Source: Sinorhizobium meliloti 4H41 (GTDB lineage: Bacteria > Pseudomonadota > Alphaproteobacteria > Rhizobiales > Rhizobiaceae). Taken from it: a stretch of DNA of 64,000 nt. Where the stretch lies: contig NZ_AQWP01000004.1 in NCBI RefSeq assembly GCF_000375585.1, forward strand, positions 124,001 to 188,000, written 5' to 3'. Position numbers and translations under genes: made by a program. The notes below the pieces were generated by a model, which was not told the origin of the DNA, did not search any database, and was given only the letters and a program-made list of their open reading frames with translations. This document shows, in pieces, positions 1-8,375 of this stretch (within the stretch, counting starts at the first letter, position 1; each line of letters begins with the position of its first letter).

Positions 1-2
1 AC

Positions 3-1142
3 AGCAAGCTGAACGACGGGTTCGGCAGTGCCTATATCGGCAGCACGCCAACCGATGGCTCGACGGTGGCGGGTCGCTATTTCTTCGGAAACGAGAAATC
101 GACTGAACAATTCGTCATCGATGCTCACCTGATTTACGAAGCAAGTCTCGACAATGTGGAAAGCCGCACGCTTCTCGGTGCCGACTACAATAAATACGAA
201 TCGGACAGTGCCAACTTTTACACGTCTGCGCCTTCGATCGATTGGGAAAACCCGATCTATTCAGGCGGGCCCGGCGCGATGGCGCCTTATGCCAGCACGA
301 ACAACGACCAGCAGACCAACGCGATCTATCTGCAGCAGGATCTGACCTTTTTCGACAAGCTCACCGTGAGTGTCGGCTTGCGCAATGACTGGCTCGATCT
401 TACCGAGACGAACCTCCTTGCGGGTACCACAAGGGCTGGCAACCACAGTGAATTTACGACGCGGATCGGCGCGAGCTACAAGATAACCGAGGAGCTGGCG
501 CCCTACATCAGCTACGCCGAGTCGGCCGCGCCGCCCGCCGCAGGTAGCGATCCTACGACGGGAAAGCAGTATGAAGTCGGGATCAAATATCGGCCGGATG
601 CCTTTCCGGCCTTGTTCACCGCTTCCGTCTACGACCTGACGAAGGGCAACATTACGGTTTTCGACCAGGTCACCTATCTGCCGCAAACCGTCGAAAGGGT
701 CAGACATCGTGGTTTCGAACTGGAAGCCAAGGCGGAGGTAACGAACAATATCAGCGTGATTGCCGCCTACAGCTACATCGATTCAAAAATTGAAGAACCT
801 GGCGGTGCTAATGATGGCAACCGCCTGATGCGTGTCCCCAAGAATATCGCTTCGGTGTGGGGCACCTACACGCTGGAGGGCGACGGCGCGCGGGGCGACA
901 TGATGTTCGGGCTCGGAGCTCGCTACGCAGACGCCTATTACACGGACATTACCAACAGCTCATCGTCGGAGAGTGCAGTCGTCTTCGATGCAGCCTTTAC
1001 TTACAAGGTTCAGGAAAACACCACGTTCCAGCTGAACGTCAACAATTTATTCGACGAAAAACACGTGGCGAGCAAGGATTCCGGGGCGGTCTACTACAAT
1101 CCGGGCCGCAGCATTCTCGCGACGCTGCGCCAGACTTGGTAG
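3..1142 (+). CDS. TonB-dependent siderophore receptor, C-terminal part
   Basis: Outer-membrane beta-barrel receptor that imports ferric siderophores using TonB energy. The reading frame is open from the first bases of the window, so the gene starts upstream and the signal peptide, TonB box and plug domain are not seen. What remains (about 380 residues) is a barrel with alternating aromatic strands such as YEVGIKYRPD and GFELEAKAEV. The last strand follows the typical NVNNLFDEKH element and ends in RQTW, with the terminal aromatic residue recognised by the BAM machinery. It resembles FhuA/FoxA-type receptors; the ligand cannot be told from this part. It is convergent with an AraC-type regulator, a common pairing for siderophore receptors. 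Confidence 0.9.
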   Translation, partial: SKLNDGFGSAYIGSTPTDGSTVAGRYFFGNEKSTEQFVIDAHLIYEASLDNVESRTLLGADYNKYESDSANFYTSAPSIDWENPIYSGGPGAMAPYASTNNDQQTNAIYLQQDLTFFDKLTVSVGLRNDWLDLTETNLLAGTTRAGNHSEFTTRIGASYKITEELAPYISYAESAAPPAAGSDPTTGKQYEVGIKYRPDAFPALFTASVYDLTKGNITVFDQVTYLPQTVERVRHRGFELEAKAEVTNNISVIAAYSYIDSKIEEPGGANDGNRLMRVPKNIASVWGTYTLEGDGARGDMMFGLGARYADAYYTDITNSSSSESAVVFDAAFTYKVQENTTFQLNVNNLFDEKHVASKDSGAVYYNPGRSILATLRQTW

Positions 1143-1179
1143 GGGCAAGCCGTCCACCCGCGACTTGCCGCCGGGATCT

Positions 1180-2079
1180 TCACGATTGCCGGAATTGCCG
1201 CATCCGCCGCCAGGCCGCGGGAGTTTCGCCAACGATCTGACGGAAGACCTTCGTCAGGTGTGCCTGATCGGAGAAGCCGAGCTGCGCGGCGATGCTGGCT
1301 ACCGGGAGGTCGCTTTCGCCGAGCAGCTTTTTCGAAAGCTCGACTCGCTTTGCAAGTTGCCATTGCAGCGGTGTCTTACCCATTGTCTGCTTGAAGACGT
1401 TTGCAAACCAGCTTTCGGACAGGCCGACGACGGCAGCCATATCGGCGACGGACATACGATAATCACCAAGCGCGTCGATATGCGAGATGAGCTTGTTCAT
1501 CTGTGCCTGCGTCAGCCTGCCGCCGGCCCTTTCCTCCCTCTCGGCCGGAATATCGAGAAGCCCCGCGACGATGCTGCCGATAAGGCTCTCCGCGTAGACT
1601 GCATGCTTGGTAGGGCTCTTTATTTCGTCGGCCAACAGCTTCGCCAACGCATCGATTGCCGCCACGTTTTGAAGCTCGACCGGACGGCGCAACGCCGTCA
1701 GCGCTGCGGAGCTCCCAACCGATGGAGCCAGAAACCGTAACACCCGATCCTTGTGGAGGTGCAGATTGAGGTGGCTGAAGCTATGTGTCTTCAGACTGCC
1801 CGTCCACAACGGCACACCGGCAGGAACATACACGGCACGCGCCATCGGGCGCGAATTCCTCGCCAGATCAGTGTCCTGGTTCGAAATGCGAACGTTCGAC
1901 GAGACGTCGTTGAAGAAAAACATGATGCGCGGATCGTCCGCGAGATAATAGCCACTGGCACCCGGTTGACTTTCCGCCTCCCAAAGGACGCTGACCATCC
2001 CATCGTATTGGCGCCATTGGACCGGCGCCGTGACCCGAATGCCTTCGGTTTTCCAAGACATGGAATGCCAGAAGCTCAT
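1180..2079 (-). CDS. AraC-family transcriptional regulator
   Basis: DNA-binding regulator of 299 residues. The C-terminal 100 residues carry two helix-turn-helix units (around MSVADMAAVVGLSESWFANV and LPVASIAAQLGFSDQAHLTK) and end in the AraC pattern VFRQIVGETPAAWRR. The N-terminal 190 residues are a poorly conserved sensor domain. The stop lies 37 bp from the stop of the siderophore receptor on the other strand, so it probably controls iron-uptake genes, as AraC regulators beside TonB receptors often do (inference). A purine-rich stretch (AGAGGAAG) lies about 13 bases before the ATG. Confidence 0.85.
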   Translation of the reverse strand: MSFWHSMSWKTEGIRVTAPVQWRQYDGMVSVLWEAESQPGASGYYLADDPRIMFFFNDVSSNVRISNQDTDLARNSRPMARAVYVPAGVPLWTGSLKTHSFSHLNLHLHKDRVLRFLAPSVGSSAALTALRRPVELQNVAAIDALAKLLADEIKSPTKHAVYAESLIGSIVAGLLDIPAEREERAGGRLTQAQMNKLISHIDALGDYRMSVADMAAVVGLSESWFANVFKQTMGKTPLQWQLAKRVELSKKLLGESDLPVASIAAQLGFSDQAHLTKVFRQIVGETPAAWRRMRQFRQS

Positions 2080-2211
2080 TTGTAGATCAGTTCTTCCTCT
2101 TCAAGGCGCCAGATGTCGGTGCGAGCACGAAATTGCACTGTCGTTCGGCATCCGCATCGCAGGCAAAGTAAGTTGAGGTGTATTCTCATCTTTTTTGCAA
2201 ACTGGCAAGCT

Positions 2212-2249
2212 GGGGGCGTTTGCGGGAGGGGGCGAAAACCCACGCTAAG
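2212..2249 (+). repeat. Tn3-family 38-bp terminal inverted repeat, copy a
   Basis: Begins GGGGGCG and ends ACGCTAAG, with the core GCGGGAGGGGGCGAAA. Length, GGGG start and CGAAAAC..CACG.TAAG end match the plan of the classical Tn3 38-bp end. The inner side points right, toward the ureohydrolase gene whose stop codon begins 9 bp further on. Copies b (4361-4398, opposite strand) and c (13674-13711, same strand) share the core. Flanking pentamers of a and b (AAGCT, ATATG) do not match, so no target-site duplication supports a+b as one transposition unit. Confidence 0.7.
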
Positions 2250-2257
2250 CTTTTGGC

Positions 2258-3172
2258 TCAAACCTGCCGAACGACAGAACCTATCACATTGACGAGGATG
2301 CGTGCCGCGGTCAGAGCTGAGGTTCCGTCGATATCTGCGGGTGGGTAAAACTCCACGAGATCAAATCCCGCGATCCGTGCCCGCTTGGTAACGCCGCTGA
2401 TCAGATCGACTACCTGAGTGTAGGTGAGCCCTCCCGGCGTTCGCGCGGCCACGCCCGGCATGACGCTGGGATCGATGCTGTCGCAGTCGAGGGTGATGAC
2501 GACACGCGCACCCTCCGGGATTTGTTGCAGAGCGGCCTCAACACCATGGCTATGCACCTCGCGTGCGGTGACAAAACGGCTGCCATAGCGGCGTGCCGCT
2601 TCGATATCGGTCATGCGAGCGCTGCCGACGCTGCGTAGCCCTACTTGCACGATACCGGCGACATGCGGCATTTCACTTGCCCGCCGCATTGGGCTCGAAT
2701 AGCCATAGCGCTCACCATCCACCTCGTCGCGCCAATCGATGTGGGCATCGATCTGGAGAACCCAAATCGGCCTGTCATCTGCGAAAGCGGCGAGGAACGG
2801 AAAGGTCACCGAACAATCCCCGCCCAAGAGGATGGGGACCGCTTGTAGTGCCAGGATCTCACGCGTCTTCGCCTCAATCACAGCCCGGTTGCCGGCATTG
2901 TCATGCATGGTGGTAGGGATGTCGTCGGCATCGACGCATGAGATTGGCCCGCCGTCGAATAGCGGACCACCGAGGTCGAAATCCCAATGCTCGATCAGCG
3001 AGGCATCTTCCTGGCTGGCGGCGCGTATGGCGTTAGCAGCTAAAGCGTATCCGCTGCTATCCTTGCCAGGGTACGTGCTTCCATGACCGGCGCCGAAGAT
3101 CACAACGCGTGGCGTTTGGCCGGCAGAAAGGTGACCGGCGAAGCCGAGAAAGGCATTCGAGACGTGGCGCAT
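2258..3172 (-). CDS. Arginase/agmatinase-family ureohydrolase with altered metal-site motif
   Basis: Ureohydrolases hydrolyse a guanidino group (agmatine, arginine, guanidinobutyrate) to urea and an amine using two Mn ions. Seen here (304 residues from the inner ATG): the DAHxD motif in QIDAHIDWRD and DxDxxDP in TLDCDSIDPSVMPG. The first motif, normally GGDH, reads GGDC, so a usual Mn ligand His is Cys; the HG(T/S)P-like substrate loop is replaced by GYSSPMRRA. Substrate is therefore uncertain. An upstream ATG at 3229 would overlap the YidB-like gene; 3172 is preferred though its RBS is weak. It is the last gene of a minus-strand run with the YidB and GlsB genes and ends inside the Tn3-end-bounded segment. 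Confidence 0.8.
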   Translation of the reverse strand: MRHVSNAFLGFAGHLSAGQTPRVVIFGAGHGSTYPGKDSSGYALAANAIRAASQEDASLIEHWDFDLGGPLFDGGPISCVDADDIPTTMHDNAGNRAVIEAKTREILALQAVPILLGGDCSVTFPFLAAFADDRPIWVLQIDAHIDWRDEVDGERYGYSSPMRRASEMPHVAGIVQVGLRSVGSARMTDIEAARRYGSRFVTAREVHSHGVEAALQQIPEGARVVITLDCDSIDPSVMPGVAARTPGGLTYTQVVDLISGVTKRARIAGFDLVEFYPPADIDGTSALTAARILVNVIGSVVRQV

Positions 3173-3185
3173 CCCGCCGACCTGG

Positions 3186-3671
3186 CTATGCGGAAGCGGG
3201 GCCCGCGGACCGCCCAAGGACTTCCTCATCGTTCTGCGGCAACCGACCGTTCGGGGTCATCTTGTCCACCGCGTCGGGGATCGATGTCGAAAGGCGCTTC
3301 AGTAGCTCATCGTAGTCCAGGCCCGTCTTCGCGGCCAATTCCTGGAGGGTATCCTTGCCGATCGACGCTTCAACCTGTTCGGCCGAAACGCCCTGAGACG
3401 GCTTTTCGGCGCTTACCCAGGAGTCTGCGGCCTCCCGGTTCCCACCGTTCTTGAACGCATCGACAAGTTCCCCCAGGCCTTTGCTGAGCGAACCTTCCTC
3501 GGAGCCACCGAACATCTTGCCGAGTTCGCCGAGAATACCGCCGCTGTTCTGAGCGCCCCCCTTAGCGTCCTGAAAGATCTGTCCCAGCTTGTCCCGGTTC
3601 TGGTAGCCAGCGACCGCGAGCAGCCCCAATAGCGCCGCGAGCGACGGCATGGTGTTGCGAGATGAGGCCAT
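3186..3671 (-). CDS. YidB-family (DUF937-like) protein
   Basis: Protein of 161 residues: a short hydrophobic N-terminus (SLAALLGLLAVAGYQ), a Gly-rich middle (GGILGELGKMFGGSE), and a C-terminal helical part (VSAEQVEASIGKDTLQELAA, then LLKRLSTSIPDAVDKMTPNG) that matches the YidB/DUF937 pattern. The molecular function of the family is unknown. An AAAGGAAC ribosome site precedes the ATG. It lies 27 bp after the GlsB-like gene and just before the ureohydrolase on the same strand. In alphaproteobacteria YidB and GlsB-like small proteins are often general-stress genes (inference for this pair). Confidence 0.75.
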   Translation of the reverse strand: MASSRNTMPSLAALLGLLAVAGYQNRDKLGQIFQDAKGGAQNSGGILGELGKMFGGSEEGSLSKGLGELVDAFKNGGNREAADSWVSAEKPSQGVSAEQVEASIGKDTLQELAAKTGLDYDELLKRLSTSIPDAVDKMTPNGRLPQNDEEVLGRSAGPASA

Positions 3672-3698
3672 GTCAGTTCCTTTCTGCTTGGTGAAACC

Positions 3699-3950
3699 TT
3701 AAGCGCGCCGGGCGACGGCACCCCATACGAGCAAAACGATCACGGCGCCGACAATGGCTCCGATGAACCCGGCGCCCTGATTGGCGTTGTACCACCCCAA
3801 TGCCTGCCCCAGATATGAGGCGACGAAAGCCCCTACGATGCCCAGGATTGTCGTCAGGACGAAGCCTTTCGGTTCGTTTTCGCCGGGCACGACGATCTTC
3901 GCCACGATACCGGCGGCAAAGCCAATGATGATGGTCCAGATTATACCCAT
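3699..3950 (-). CDS. GlsB/YeaQ/YmgE-family stress-response membrane protein
   Basis: Small inner-membrane protein of 83 residues, also called transglycosylase-associated protein. Three hydrophobic helices are visible (IIWTIIIGFAAGIVAKIV; VLTTILGIVGAFVASYLG; GFIGAIVGAVIVLLVWGAV). The conserved loop VPGENEPKGF between helices 1 and 2 and the second-helix motif GIVGAFV are typical. Start chosen at MGII, with GAGGG upstream; the longer frame adds nine residues before the first helix. First gene of the minus-strand run GlsB, YidB, ureohydrolase. Confidence 0.85.
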   Translation of the reverse strand: MGIIWTIIIGFAAGIVAKIVVPGENEPKGFVLTTILGIVGAFVASYLGQALGWYNANQGAGFIGAIVGAVIVLLVWGAVARRA

Positions 3951-4145
3951 TCCAGAAATCCCTCGTTTAAGTAGCAAGTCTGCTCATTCTATCGGCGGGT
4001 TCGGAGGCTCCCGTCCTTTGGAAACAATTAACGGGGGCATCAGGAAAACACACATAACGCGGCCCGACAAGCAGCAGCCTTGTGTCTTTTGCCGGCTCGT
4101 CAGCTATCCTGGGCCGGAGGCCATCCGGAACGTTCAGGAGGACGC

Positions 4146-4277
4146 ATGGAGAAGCATCGCATCTATTCGGTCAGCCTCGCGAGCGTCTATCCCCACCGGA
4201 AATGTCCCTTGTCGATTAAGCCTGGAGGGCCTGTTACTCTTGATGTTACGAAGGCGGCGCGCACGACTTTTTCGTGA
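4146..4277 (+). pseudogene. DUF2200 gene, 5' fragment
   Basis: A strong ribosome site (CAGGAGGACGC) leads to an ATG whose first 17 codons (MEKHRIYSVSLASVYPH) match the N-terminus of the small DUF2200 family (normally about 110-120 residues). After position about 4196 the match ends; the frame runs through unrelated sequence to a stop at 4277. The gene was cut at this point, close to the Tn3-type end at 4361-4398, so the break is probably the edge of an old insertion or deletion. Confidence 0.6.
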
Positions 4278-4360
4278 GATCGGGAACCCGTAACGCCGGC
4301 ACAGCTCACCAGTGCGCGGCCGAATTTCTGATGTCGCATCTATTGCGATAGTTCTGGAAG

Positions 4361-4398
4361 CTTAGCTTGGGATTTCGCCCCCTCCCGCAAATACCGCC
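4361..4398 (-). repeat. tnpA: Tn3-family terminal inverted repeat, copy b, with transposase-start relic
   Basis: On the minus strand it begins GGCGGTATTTGCGGG and ends AAGCTAAG, 38 bp. Identity with copy c continues inward through the spacer and the first eight codons of the transposase (ATG at 4339, MRHQKFGR), then stops near 4312. So b and c are the same, transposase-proximal end of related Tn3 elements, in opposite orientation. The right flank is ATATG. Confidence 0.7.
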
Positions 4399-4856
4399 AT
4401 ATGTTGCGGATATTCCTGCGCGTCGGACGCTCCAGCGAGCGTGCAAGTCCGATTTACAGCAGCGCGTTGCATTGACATTCTGTCGCCTTCAGAAGAGAAT
4501 TTTGCCAATACTTGAAATGTGTTTTCACGGGGCCCTTGCGGGTGCTTGCAAACGGAGCATGCATGCCGCGCAACGAAAAAATCAACTATCGCCGGCAGCC
4601 CGAACTCGTGGTGGTTAGCGGGCCGATGTCGTCATGGGCTCTCTTCGCATGCTCGGCGTAGCGCAAAATGAGCAGCTTCGGGCGGAGGTGAACCTTCTAA
4701 GCACGACGGTGAGTAGTGTTCGCGCTGCCGAGACAATGTCCATTTGCGGTTCCGGAATCCGGCCGAAGGAAGGTGCCCCGGCAGTATTTCGTCAGCCGGA
4801 GATCAGCAAACAAGTCAGCGAATGGGTGCTTCTCATCAGATGCAAGGCCTGCCGCC
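4399..4856. other. Intergenic region without recognised gene
   Basis: About 460 bp between Tn3 end b and the membrane-protein gene. Several short open frames exist on both strands but none has a convincing ribosome site or a recognisable protein. It should hold the promoter of the 4857 gene; no clear -35/-10 pair was picked out. Confidence 0.4.
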
Positions 4857-5861
4857 ATGGTTGACGGTAGACAACGGCAGCGCCGCACTGCCACCGCTCT
4901 CCGTGTCGGGCTCGGCCTTGTTGCAGGCATTTCCTTCGTCATCCTCGTCATGCGGGATGTTCATCTGGCGCAAGTGACGGCTTTGCTGCATGAAGCCAAG
5001 CTGCTGCCGCTGCTGGTTGCGATTTTCGCTTTCGTCGCAGACTTCCTACTGCGAGCAGTACGTTTTTGGATAATGCTTCGGCAGACAAGCGATCGTGACT
5101 TGCCGTTGGGACCTACTGTAGGGCCATTCATCGCCAGTTTTGGTATCAGCGATGTGCTGCCGCTACGGCTTGGTGATGGCTTTCGCGTGGTATGGTTCAG
5201 CCGCCAGTTCAACATCTCCGCTGGCACCGTGATCGGGACGATGATCGTCGAGCGGATTTTGGATCTGGTGACGATCGTGATCCTCGGAGCCGTCGCCCTG
5301 GCGTTGGTAGAAGCGTCGACAAAGGCTGAATTGTTGCTCCCTCTTCAACTGTCGCTTTTCGTTGCTCTGGTCGGTGGACTGAGCATACTCTTCGTTCCGG
5401 CCCTTCTCGCTCGGCTGATTGAAAGGTTGTCTCGAGGTGTCTCTTCTGCGCTGGTGACGATGTTCGTGTCGGCATTGAAGTCCGCATCTGCGGCGATGGT
5501 TCAGGTCGGGTCGTGGCGGAAGGTCGTTAAATTGACGGCGATGTCTCTGGCCCTCTGGGTTCTCGAAAGTATCGTGCTCCTTGGCGCATGGATGAGCCTG
5601 GGACAGCCGGCCGATGATTTGCTGAAGCCGTTTCTTGCGTTCGCTTTCAGTACGCTCGGCACTTTAGTGCCCAGCCTTCCCGGCCATTTCGGAGCGTTCG
5701 AATTTTTTGGGCTCCAGGCCTTCGCTCTTGTCGGGGTCGATGCGCCGACCGCGCTTGCTGTCGTCCTGCTTGCCCACCTGATCTTGTGGGCACCTACAGC
5801 GTTGTTCGGGGTTGGGTGGTTGCTCTTTGCTGCACCTGAGAAGCCGCAGCCGGTGGCGTGA
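4857..5861 (+). CDS. YbhN/LPG-synthase-TM-family integral membrane protein, possible lipid-linked sugar flippase
   Basis: Polytopic inner-membrane protein of 334 residues with about eight hydrophobic segments. The motif PSLPGHFGAFEFFG near residue 280 is the family's PxxPGxxGxFE signature (lysylphosphatidylglycerol synthetase TM region, UPF0104/AglD). Proteins of this family are suspected flippases or transferases for lipid-linked compounds. An upstream in-frame ATG would add 47 non-hydrophobic residues; ATG 4857 directly precedes the first membrane segment. It is convergent with the SDR gene, 8 bp between stops, and likely belongs with the polyprenyl-sugar operon, moving the product across the membrane (inference). 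Confidence 0.75.
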   Translation: MVDGRQRQRRTATALRVGLGLVAGISFVILVMRDVHLAQVTALLHEAKLLPLLVAIFAFVADFLLRAVRFWIMLRQTSDRDLPLGPTVGPFIASFGISDVLPLRLGDGFRVVWFSRQFNISAGTVIGTMIVERILDLVTIVILGAVALALVEASTKAELLLPLQLSLFVALVGGLSILFVPALLARLIERLSRGVSSALVTMFVSALKSASAAMVQVGSWRKVVKLTAMSLALWVLESIVLLGAWMSLGQPADDLLKPFLAFAFSTLGTLVPSLPGHFGAFEFFGLQAFALVGVDAPTALAVVLLAHLILWAPTALFGVGWLLFAAPEKPQPVA

Positions 5862-5869
5862 AGCTGCCT

Positions 5870-6889
5870 TCAAGAGAGCCGTTTCAAGAGTGCGAGCGCT
5901 CCCTGCCTGAGGGGGGAGCGATGAGGTGCGGCGATACGGCTATCGACACTATGCTCACAATACCAATCATAGCTCTCGCGCAGCATTTCCGCGTTTGAAT
6001 AGCGCGGCTTCCAACCCACCGCCAAGAGAGGACTGACGTCAAAATGGCAGTCCTTGTGGTAGGTCAGATAGTGCCACGGGACGAGCGGTGACAGACGTGT
6101 GTGATAGAGTATCCGGAGAGCATTGATTGCCACGGACTGGGGCAGTCGGCGCACGCTCGATCCGCTGCGCGCATGAGTGATCAGGTCCATCAGGTCCTCC
6201 CGAAGGGATTGGAACCGATCCGTGCCGACGTTGTAGGTGCCTGATTGTCGCGCTTCCAGCGCAAACATGTAGAAATCGATGAGGTCACTTGCGTGAATGA
6301 ACTGCACGCGGTTCTCGCCGGACCCGATGACATAGACGTTCCTACCCTCCTGGATCCACTCAAACAGCACTTGAAAAATGCCGAGGCGACCGGCCGCGAT
6401 GGTCACACGCGGACGTATCGTCGTTAGCGGAATGCCACTGCGTCCGCAGATGTCTTTCATCAGCAGCTCGCCGGCCAGCTTCGACCGGCCGTAATCTTCC
6501 GCGGGCCGCAGCGGCGTCGATGCATCGATCGCTCCCGCCGGAGGTACTCCGTAAACGGCGGTCGTACTGAGGTGAACGATTGCCTTCACACCGACTCTCT
6601 CCGCCTCCTCAGCAACGATGCGGGTTCCTTCCAGGTTGACGTCCCAATGGCGACGCCCTGCGCCCGTCTGGGCGACGAGCGCCGCGCAATGATGAACAAC
6701 ATCCACGCCCTGCATCGCGGTGGCGACGGCCCCGCGATCGAGGACGCTGGTCCTGAAGAATTCGACGTCCCTCGGTCGTTCCGGGTCGGACCACACATCG
6801 ATGACGCGCACATTATCCCCGCGCTCGCGGAGACGACGAGCAACCAGGCTGCCAATGAAGCCGGCCCCGCCCGTAATCAGATGCTGCAT
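5870..6889 (-). CDS. Extended SDR, NAD-dependent epimerase/reductase (DprE2-like position)
   Basis: NAD(P)-dependent sugar or sterol-type epimerase/dehydrogenase of 339 residues. Rossmann motif TGGAGFIG at the N-terminus; catalytic YxxxK in EDYGRSKLAGE; Ser/Thr from HLSTTAVYG. Start at 6889 is supported by GGAGAAGG upstream; the longer frame would overlap the GMC gene. Last gene of the minus-strand operon. In the mycobacterial decaprenyl-phospho-arabinose pathway an SDR (DprE2, Rv3791) reduces the 2-keto intermediate; here this protein would be the reductase partner of the GMC flavoenzyme (inference). The C-terminus is a basic amphipathic stretch that could touch the membrane. Confidence 0.8.
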   Translation of the reverse strand: MQHLITGGAGFIGSLVARRLRERGDNVRVIDVWSDPERPRDVEFFRTSVLDRGAVATAMQGVDVVHHCAALVAQTGAGRRHWDVNLEGTRIVAEEAERVGVKAIVHLSTTAVYGVPPAGAIDASTPLRPAEDYGRSKLAGELLMKDICGRSGIPLTTIRPRVTIAAGRLGIFQVLFEWIQEGRNVYVIGSGENRVQFIHASDLIDFYMFALEARQSGTYNVGTDRFQSLREDLMDLITHARSGSSVRRLPQSVAINALRILYHTRLSPLVPWHYLTYHKDCHFDVSPLLAVGWKPRYSNAEMLRESYDWYCEHSVDSRIAAPHRSPLRQGALALLKRLS

Positions 6890-6914
6890 CACCCTTCTCC
6901 AAGATCCTTGCCGC

Positions 6915-8375
6915 TCAAGTGAAGCGACTTTCGATTGCGTGCATTGCATTCCGGTGCGCGATCGCCATAACCGTGCCCTGCGGATTCACGACGGTTGGAC
7001 CGCAAAGGACTGACGCATCAGTGATATAGAGCCCGTCCGCCTCACGAACGCGGCCGAAGGAGTCCGCCGCACTTTTTGCGTTTTCACCCATCGGGCAAGA
7101 GGCGAAGACGTGAACGGACGTCGGACCTATAGCCTCTTTGGGCAGGCTTTCCGGCCATTTGCATATGTCAGCCATGGAACGAAGCACAGGATAGTCGCGC
7201 AAGCAGGGATAAACCGCGACGGCACCGGCTGCGAACAGCGCTTCAGCCAATCGTCTCAGGCCTTGGCCATACTGCAGAAGGTCCCACTCGCTGTGTTGAA
7301 CCCGCACCAGTGGATCACGAAAAAAGGGCAGGTTGCGCACGGTGGCGCGTCCGCCGGTCGTCTGCACATAGTAAATTCCCATGTGCCGCCAGCGGTTTCC
7401 GACATGCGCGAGGAAATCCGCCCTATTGGCCAAGGCCAGCGCCAGCAATGCTTGACTGCTGATGGAACAGCCCATCCCGAAATTCGGTTCGAATTCCTTG
7501 ATCTGATGGACGGGATCAAAATCGCCAGGAATGTTGACTTCCTCATCGAATTCAGCGGCGACCTTCAGCATGGGATGGAATCGCAAGGAATTGCCCACGT
7601 TCCTCCTCAGGCCGCTGCGCCGTAAGAGTGCGGGAGTCTGAACTGCACCGCATGCGACGAATACCGTTGCGGCGGAGATCTCCACCGGCTGGGGAGCCCC
7701 GTTCGCCGGTGCGTGCCGTGCGTCCAAGCGCCACTTGCCGCCTCTCATTGTAAGACGGCGGATGGCCGTATTCGCGATCAAACGGCCCCCCGCCCGGAGA
7801 AAGCGTGGCACGAATGTTTCCGACATCGACTGCTTGCTGCCGCCGCGACCGGTATAGCGGTAAAGGCGTGGGGCCTCTATCGCGAGCCAACCGAGGCTCT
7901 TGGCGCCCTCGTACAGGCGCTTGGAGATCGACGATGCCTCACCAGGAAGATATTCGACTCGCGCGATTTCTTCACATGCCAGGAAGTGCGGCATTAGCTC
8001 GTCGAGCGTCAGATGTCGCACATCGAAGTCGTCGCGCCATGCGTCGAGGACGTATGCGGGCGTACGGTGATAGAGTCCACGGTTGACTTCGCTGCCGCCA
8101 CCCACACAGCAGCCCTCAACATAAGAGATCTGCGTAGTGCCTAACGCGACATTCACACCCGCATTACGGTACTTGTGGAGGATTTCTTCGCTGGAAAAGT
8201 GCGGCGGCCATTGCAGAGGCAAGTTTGGCCCTTCTTCCACGAGCAACACAGACTTGCCTGCTTCGGCGCAGAGCATAGCCGCCACTGCGCCTCCGGGGCC
8301 GGAGCCTATGACGACGACATCCGCCGCCATTTGATGCGTGACGCGCTCAGCCACATTTGTCGCGAACGCCATCAT
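6915..8375 (-). CDS. GMC-family FAD oxidoreductase
   Basis: Glucose-methanol-choline flavoenzyme of 486 residues oxidising an alcohol to a carbonyl. Visible: FAD-binding VVVIGSGPGGAVAAM near residue 20, the second FAD element GGGSEVNRGLYHR, and the C-terminal catalytic pair HVFASCPMG and NPQGTVMAIAH. Start 8375 fits AAGGAGGA with 6 nt spacing; it overlaps the preceding small gene by 29 bp. The enzyme sits where a DprE1-type oxidase would be needed to oxidise the pentose 2-OH in a polyprenyl-phospho-pentose pathway. DprE1 itself is a VAO-type protein, so this would be a non-homologous replacement (inference). Confidence 0.85.
   Translation of the reverse strand: MMAFATNVAERVTHQMAADVVVIGSGPGGAVAAMLCAEAGKSVLLVEEGPNLPLQWPPHFSSEEILHKYRNAGVNVALGTTQISYVEGCCVGGGSEVNRGLYHRTPAYVLDAWRDDFDVRHLTLDELMPHFLACEEIARVEYLPGEASSISKRLYEGAKSLGWLAIEAPRLYRYTGRGGSKQSMSETFVPRFLRAGGRLIANTAIRRLTMRGGKWRLDARHAPANGAPQPVEISAATVFVACGAVQTPALLRRSGLRRNVGNSLRFHPMLKVAAEFDEEVNIPGDFDPVHQIKEFEPNFGMGCSISSQALLALALANRADFLAHVGNRWRHMGIYYVQTTGGRATVRNLPFFRDPLVRVQHSEWDLLQYGQGLRRLAEALFAAGAVAVYPCLRDYPVLRSMADICKWPESLPKEAIGPTSVHVFASCPMGENAKSAADSFGRVREADGLYITDASVLCGPTVVNPQGTVMAIAHRNAMHAIESRFT

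Noticed and set aside
2207..4403. Target-site duplication for Tn3 ends a and b
   Set aside because: Flanking pentamers AAGCT and ATATG differ, so transposition as one unit is not shown.
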